A DNA stretch of 64,000 bases, from contig CADAOB010000006.1 in assembly GCA_902789445.1 (NCBI GenBank), positions 1 through 64,000 of the forward strand, given 5' to 3'. The translations under genes were made by a program, and so were the position numbers. The notes under the pieces were generated by a model that was not told the DNA's origin, searched no databases, and was given only the letters and a program-made list of their open reading frames with translations. This DNA comes from an uncultured Bacteroidia bacterium (GTDB lineage Bacteria > Bacteroidota > Bacteroidia > Bacteroidales > UBA932). How positions within the stretch are numbered: the stretch's first letter is position 1; each line of letters starts with the position of its first letter. Shown in pieces: positions 62,138 to 64,000 of the stretch.

Positions 62138-63034
62138 TTATTTTTTTATTACATCGAAACCGGAGCCATAAACACCAGTAACACTGCCCACGGAAAGGAA
62201 AGCCTGCGGGTCTTCTTCCTTGACCATGTTGAGCAGGAATTTCAATTCGTGCTTGCGGGCAACCACCACCAGAACCGTTGCGTCGGCTTTTGTATACCAG
62301 CCTTTTCCATCGAGCGCCGTCACGCCGCGGTGCAATTCGTTCGTAATCCTGTCGGCGATTTTTTCGAAATTCTTCGAGAAAATCAAAATTTGCACGGACT
62401 GCTTGCTGCCTGAAACAAAGAGGTCGAGGGAATAGCTGAACACGCCGGCCATCACATAGCCATAGACCAGGTTGGCGACCCGTTCGCCCCAACCGCCTTC
62501 GGCCGGGACGATCAGGGAGGATCCGATGATGAAGATATCGAGAATCAGCAGGATCCGGCCCGGCGAGATCGCCCGGTACTTGTTGATCATCAGCGCAATG
62601 ATGTCGGTGCCGCCGGAACTTCCCCCCTGCGAGAAAGTCAGGGAGATGCCAAGGGCCGAGACGACACCGCCGATGATCACGCTCAGCAGCTTCCCGTTCT
62701 GGATGGCAATGATGTCGATGAATTCCGGCGGGATCACCATCGGCATGAAGCGAAGCAGCAGGGTATCGACCACCATGGCATAGATTGTCTTGACACCAAA
62801 GGCAGGTCCCAGGATCTTGAGGGCGATCAGCAGCAGGACGGCATTGATGATGAAGAAGGAGTAGCTCACATGGAAGCCGGTGCAATACTGGATCACGGCC
62901 GACATGCCGGTCACGCCGCCACCCACCAGCTGATGCGGGATGATGAAGACGACCCAGGCCAGCACGTAGAGGATCAGGCCCAGCGTGATGATCGCATAGG
63001 ACTTGAGCGTCGCAAAGACTTTGTTCTTTTCCAT
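62138..63034 (-). CDS. YitT family membrane protein (DUF161/DUF2179)
   Basis: 298 residues: five or six membrane helices with VFIIPHQLVGGGVTGMSAVI and SLTFSQGGSSGGTDIIALMIN in the two DUF161 repeats, then a soluble DUF2179 domain (ALDGKGWYTKADATVLVVVA). Function of YitT proteins is unclear. It is encoded directly after leuS, with no bases between the genes. Confidence 0.9.
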   Translation of the reverse strand: MEKNKVFATLKSYAIITLGLILYVLAWVVFIIPHQLVGGGVTGMSAVIQYCTGFHVSYSFFIINAVLLLIALKILGPAFGVKTIYAMVVDTLLLRFMPMVIPPEFIDIIAIQNGKLLSVIIGGVVSALGISLTFSQGGSSGGTDIIALMINKYRAISPGRILLILDIFIIGSSLIVPAEGGWGERVANLVYGYVMAGVFSYSLDLFVSGSKQSVQILIFSKNFEKIADRITNELHRGVTALDGKGWYTKADATVLVVVARKHELKFLLNMVKEEDPQAFLSVGSVTGVYGSGFDVIKK

Positions 63035-64000
63035 TTAACAGACGATATTGATGATTTTGCCCGGCACGACGATGACCTTGCGGATCGCAGCGCCCTGCAG
63101 GTATTTGACGGTGTTGGCGTCGGCACGGACCGCAGCTTCCACTTCCTCACGTCCCAGGCTCTTGGGCAGTTCGATCAGGAAGCGCATCTTGCCGTTGAAC
63201 TGCACCGGATACGTCACGCTGTCCTCCACGGTGAAGGCGGGGTTGTAAACCGGATACGATGCGAAGCTGATGCTTTCCTTGTGGCCGAGCATCTCCCAGA
63301 GCTCTTCGGCGATGTGCGGTGCGAAGGGACTGAGCACGATGAGCAGCGGTTCGAGGATCTCCCGTTTGTTGCAACCCAGGTCGGTCAGCTCGCCGACGGC
63401 GATCATGAACGCACTGACGGTGGTGTTGAAGGAGAAGTGCTCGATGTCGTCCTGGGCCTTGCCGATCAGTTTGTGGAGGGCTTTCAGCTCGGCCGGGGTC
63501 GCCTTTTCCTCGCTCACGCAGAAGTCGTCACGGTCGAAGAACAGTTTCCAGAACTTGCGCAGGAAACGGTGGACGCCGTCGATGCCCTTGGTGTCCCAGG
63601 GCTTGGACTGCTCGAGCGGGCCGAGGAACATTTCGTACATCCGGAGGGTGTCGGCGCCGTAGCGTTCGCACACGTTGTCGGGATTGACCACGTTGAACAT
63701 CGACTTGCTCATCTTCTCGATGGCACTGCCGCAGAGGTAGGCTCCGTCTTCAAGGATGAATTCGGCCGTGGCAAAATCGGGCATCCAGCGGCGGAAGGCT
63801 TCGGTGTCGAGGCGGTCGCCGTCCACGATGTTCACGTCCACGTGGATTTCGGTGGTATCGTACTGGTCTTTGAGACCGTATGAGACAAAGGTGTTGGTAT
63901 TCTTGATCCGGTAGACGAACTTGCTCTGCCCCTGGATCATGCCCTGGTTGATGAGCTTCTTGAACGGTTCCTGTTCGCAAACATAGCCGCAGTCGTAAAG
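63035..64000 (-). CDS. leuS: Leucyl-tRNA synthetase, C-terminal part
   Basis: The frame is open from the right edge, so the N-terminus lies beyond 64000; 321 residues are visible. It carries [14 protein letters not shown], the KMSKS loop, [16 protein letters not shown] and the anticodon-binding and C-terminal domains ([15 protein letters not shown]). An internal ATG at 63940 is not the start. Confidence 0.93.
   Translation of the reverse strand, partial: LYDCGYVCEQEPFKKLINQGMIQGQSKFVYRIKNTNTFVSYGLKDQYDTTEIHVDVNIVDGDRLDTEAFRRWMPDFATAEFILEDGAYLCGSAIEKMSKSMFNVVNPDNVCERYGADTLRMYEMFLGPLEQSKPWDTKGIDGVHRFLRKFWKLFFDRDDFCVSEEKATPAELKALHKLIGKAQDDIEHFSFNTTVSAFMIAVGELTDLGCNKREILEPLLIVLSPFAPHIAEELWEMLGHKESISFASYPVYNPAFTVEDSVTYPVQFNGKMRFLIELPKSLGREEVEAAVRADANTVKYLQGAAIRKVIVVPGKIINIVC

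Noticed and set aside
62043-62885. A 280-codon minus-strand frame within the YitT gene
   Set aside because: Out-of-frame shadow on the same strand; Arg/His/Pro-rich with no domain.

Overview
The window looks like a chromosomal segment of a GC-rich member of the Bacteroidales (Bacteroidota). I infer this from promoters with the Bacteroidetes -7 box (TAnnTTTG, often with TTTG or TTG about 19-21 bases upstream), the many SPII lipoproteins and exported proteases, and clade-typical families: C10 peptidase, DUF3244-like protein, DPP III, MG2/plug protein, DivIC, a histone H1-like protein, DUF2795, GlsA/GlsB-like acyltransferases and a tyrosine-transposase family. Genus cannot be decided here. No rRNA, tRNA or CRISPR array was recognised.

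Layout. 1-4.1 kb: an AT-richer surface/secretion block (TPR lipoprotein, DUF3244-like protein, C10 cysteine protease, serpin). 4.1-8.3 kb: folP, two tandem secreted paralogs, an O-antigen-ligase-like membrane protein and an exported cysteine-rich zinc-ribbon-like lipoprotein. 8.3-13.8 kb: MG2/plug surface protein, tmk, a DoxX-type membrane protein and a family 2 glycosyltransferase. 13.8-17 kb: DPP III and clostripain-like peptidases. 17-22.3 kb: ribosomal L25, pth, hsp15, histone-like protein, S41 peptidase, alanine symporter, DivIC. 22.3-28 kb: CPBP protease, manA, a TPR-TM-LuxR regulator divergent from an orphan LuxR HTH, an OmpA protein. 28-29.7 kb: mobile REP/RAYT module 1. 29.7-38.6 kb: cca, holA, HSDR_N nuclease-like protein, M6 protease, glycosyltransferase, LAB_N protein, alr. 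38.7-49.5 kb: a lipid block (MMPL exporter, FakA, FakB, GNAT-like protein, PlsX, ACP, LolA-like carrier, AraC regulator, acyl-ACP thioesterase, DUF3108). 49.5-51.2 kb: CcsA/ResB cytochrome c biogenesis. 51.3-52.7 kb: REP/RAYT module 2. 52.7-56.1 kb: GH3-GlsA-GlsB operon for probable N-acyl amino-acid lipids. 56.1-64 kb: DUF2795, cobalamin adenosyltransferase, ABC ATPase, folE, trkA, aspA, two short AraC proteins, YitT protein and the 3' part of leuS.

Most striking are two REP/RAYT modules built on paralogous long transposases (307 and 316 aa) but with unrelated flanking palindromes. Module 1 has four CCTATACG...CGCATAGG hairpins, two on each side. Module 2 has two 109-bp imperfect palindromes of identical geometry, one of which contains the last codons of the transposase gene. 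Second come the GH3-GlsA-GlsB operon and the nearby FakA-FakB-PlsX-ACP-MMPL block, which together suggest local specialisation in acyl-lipid handling.
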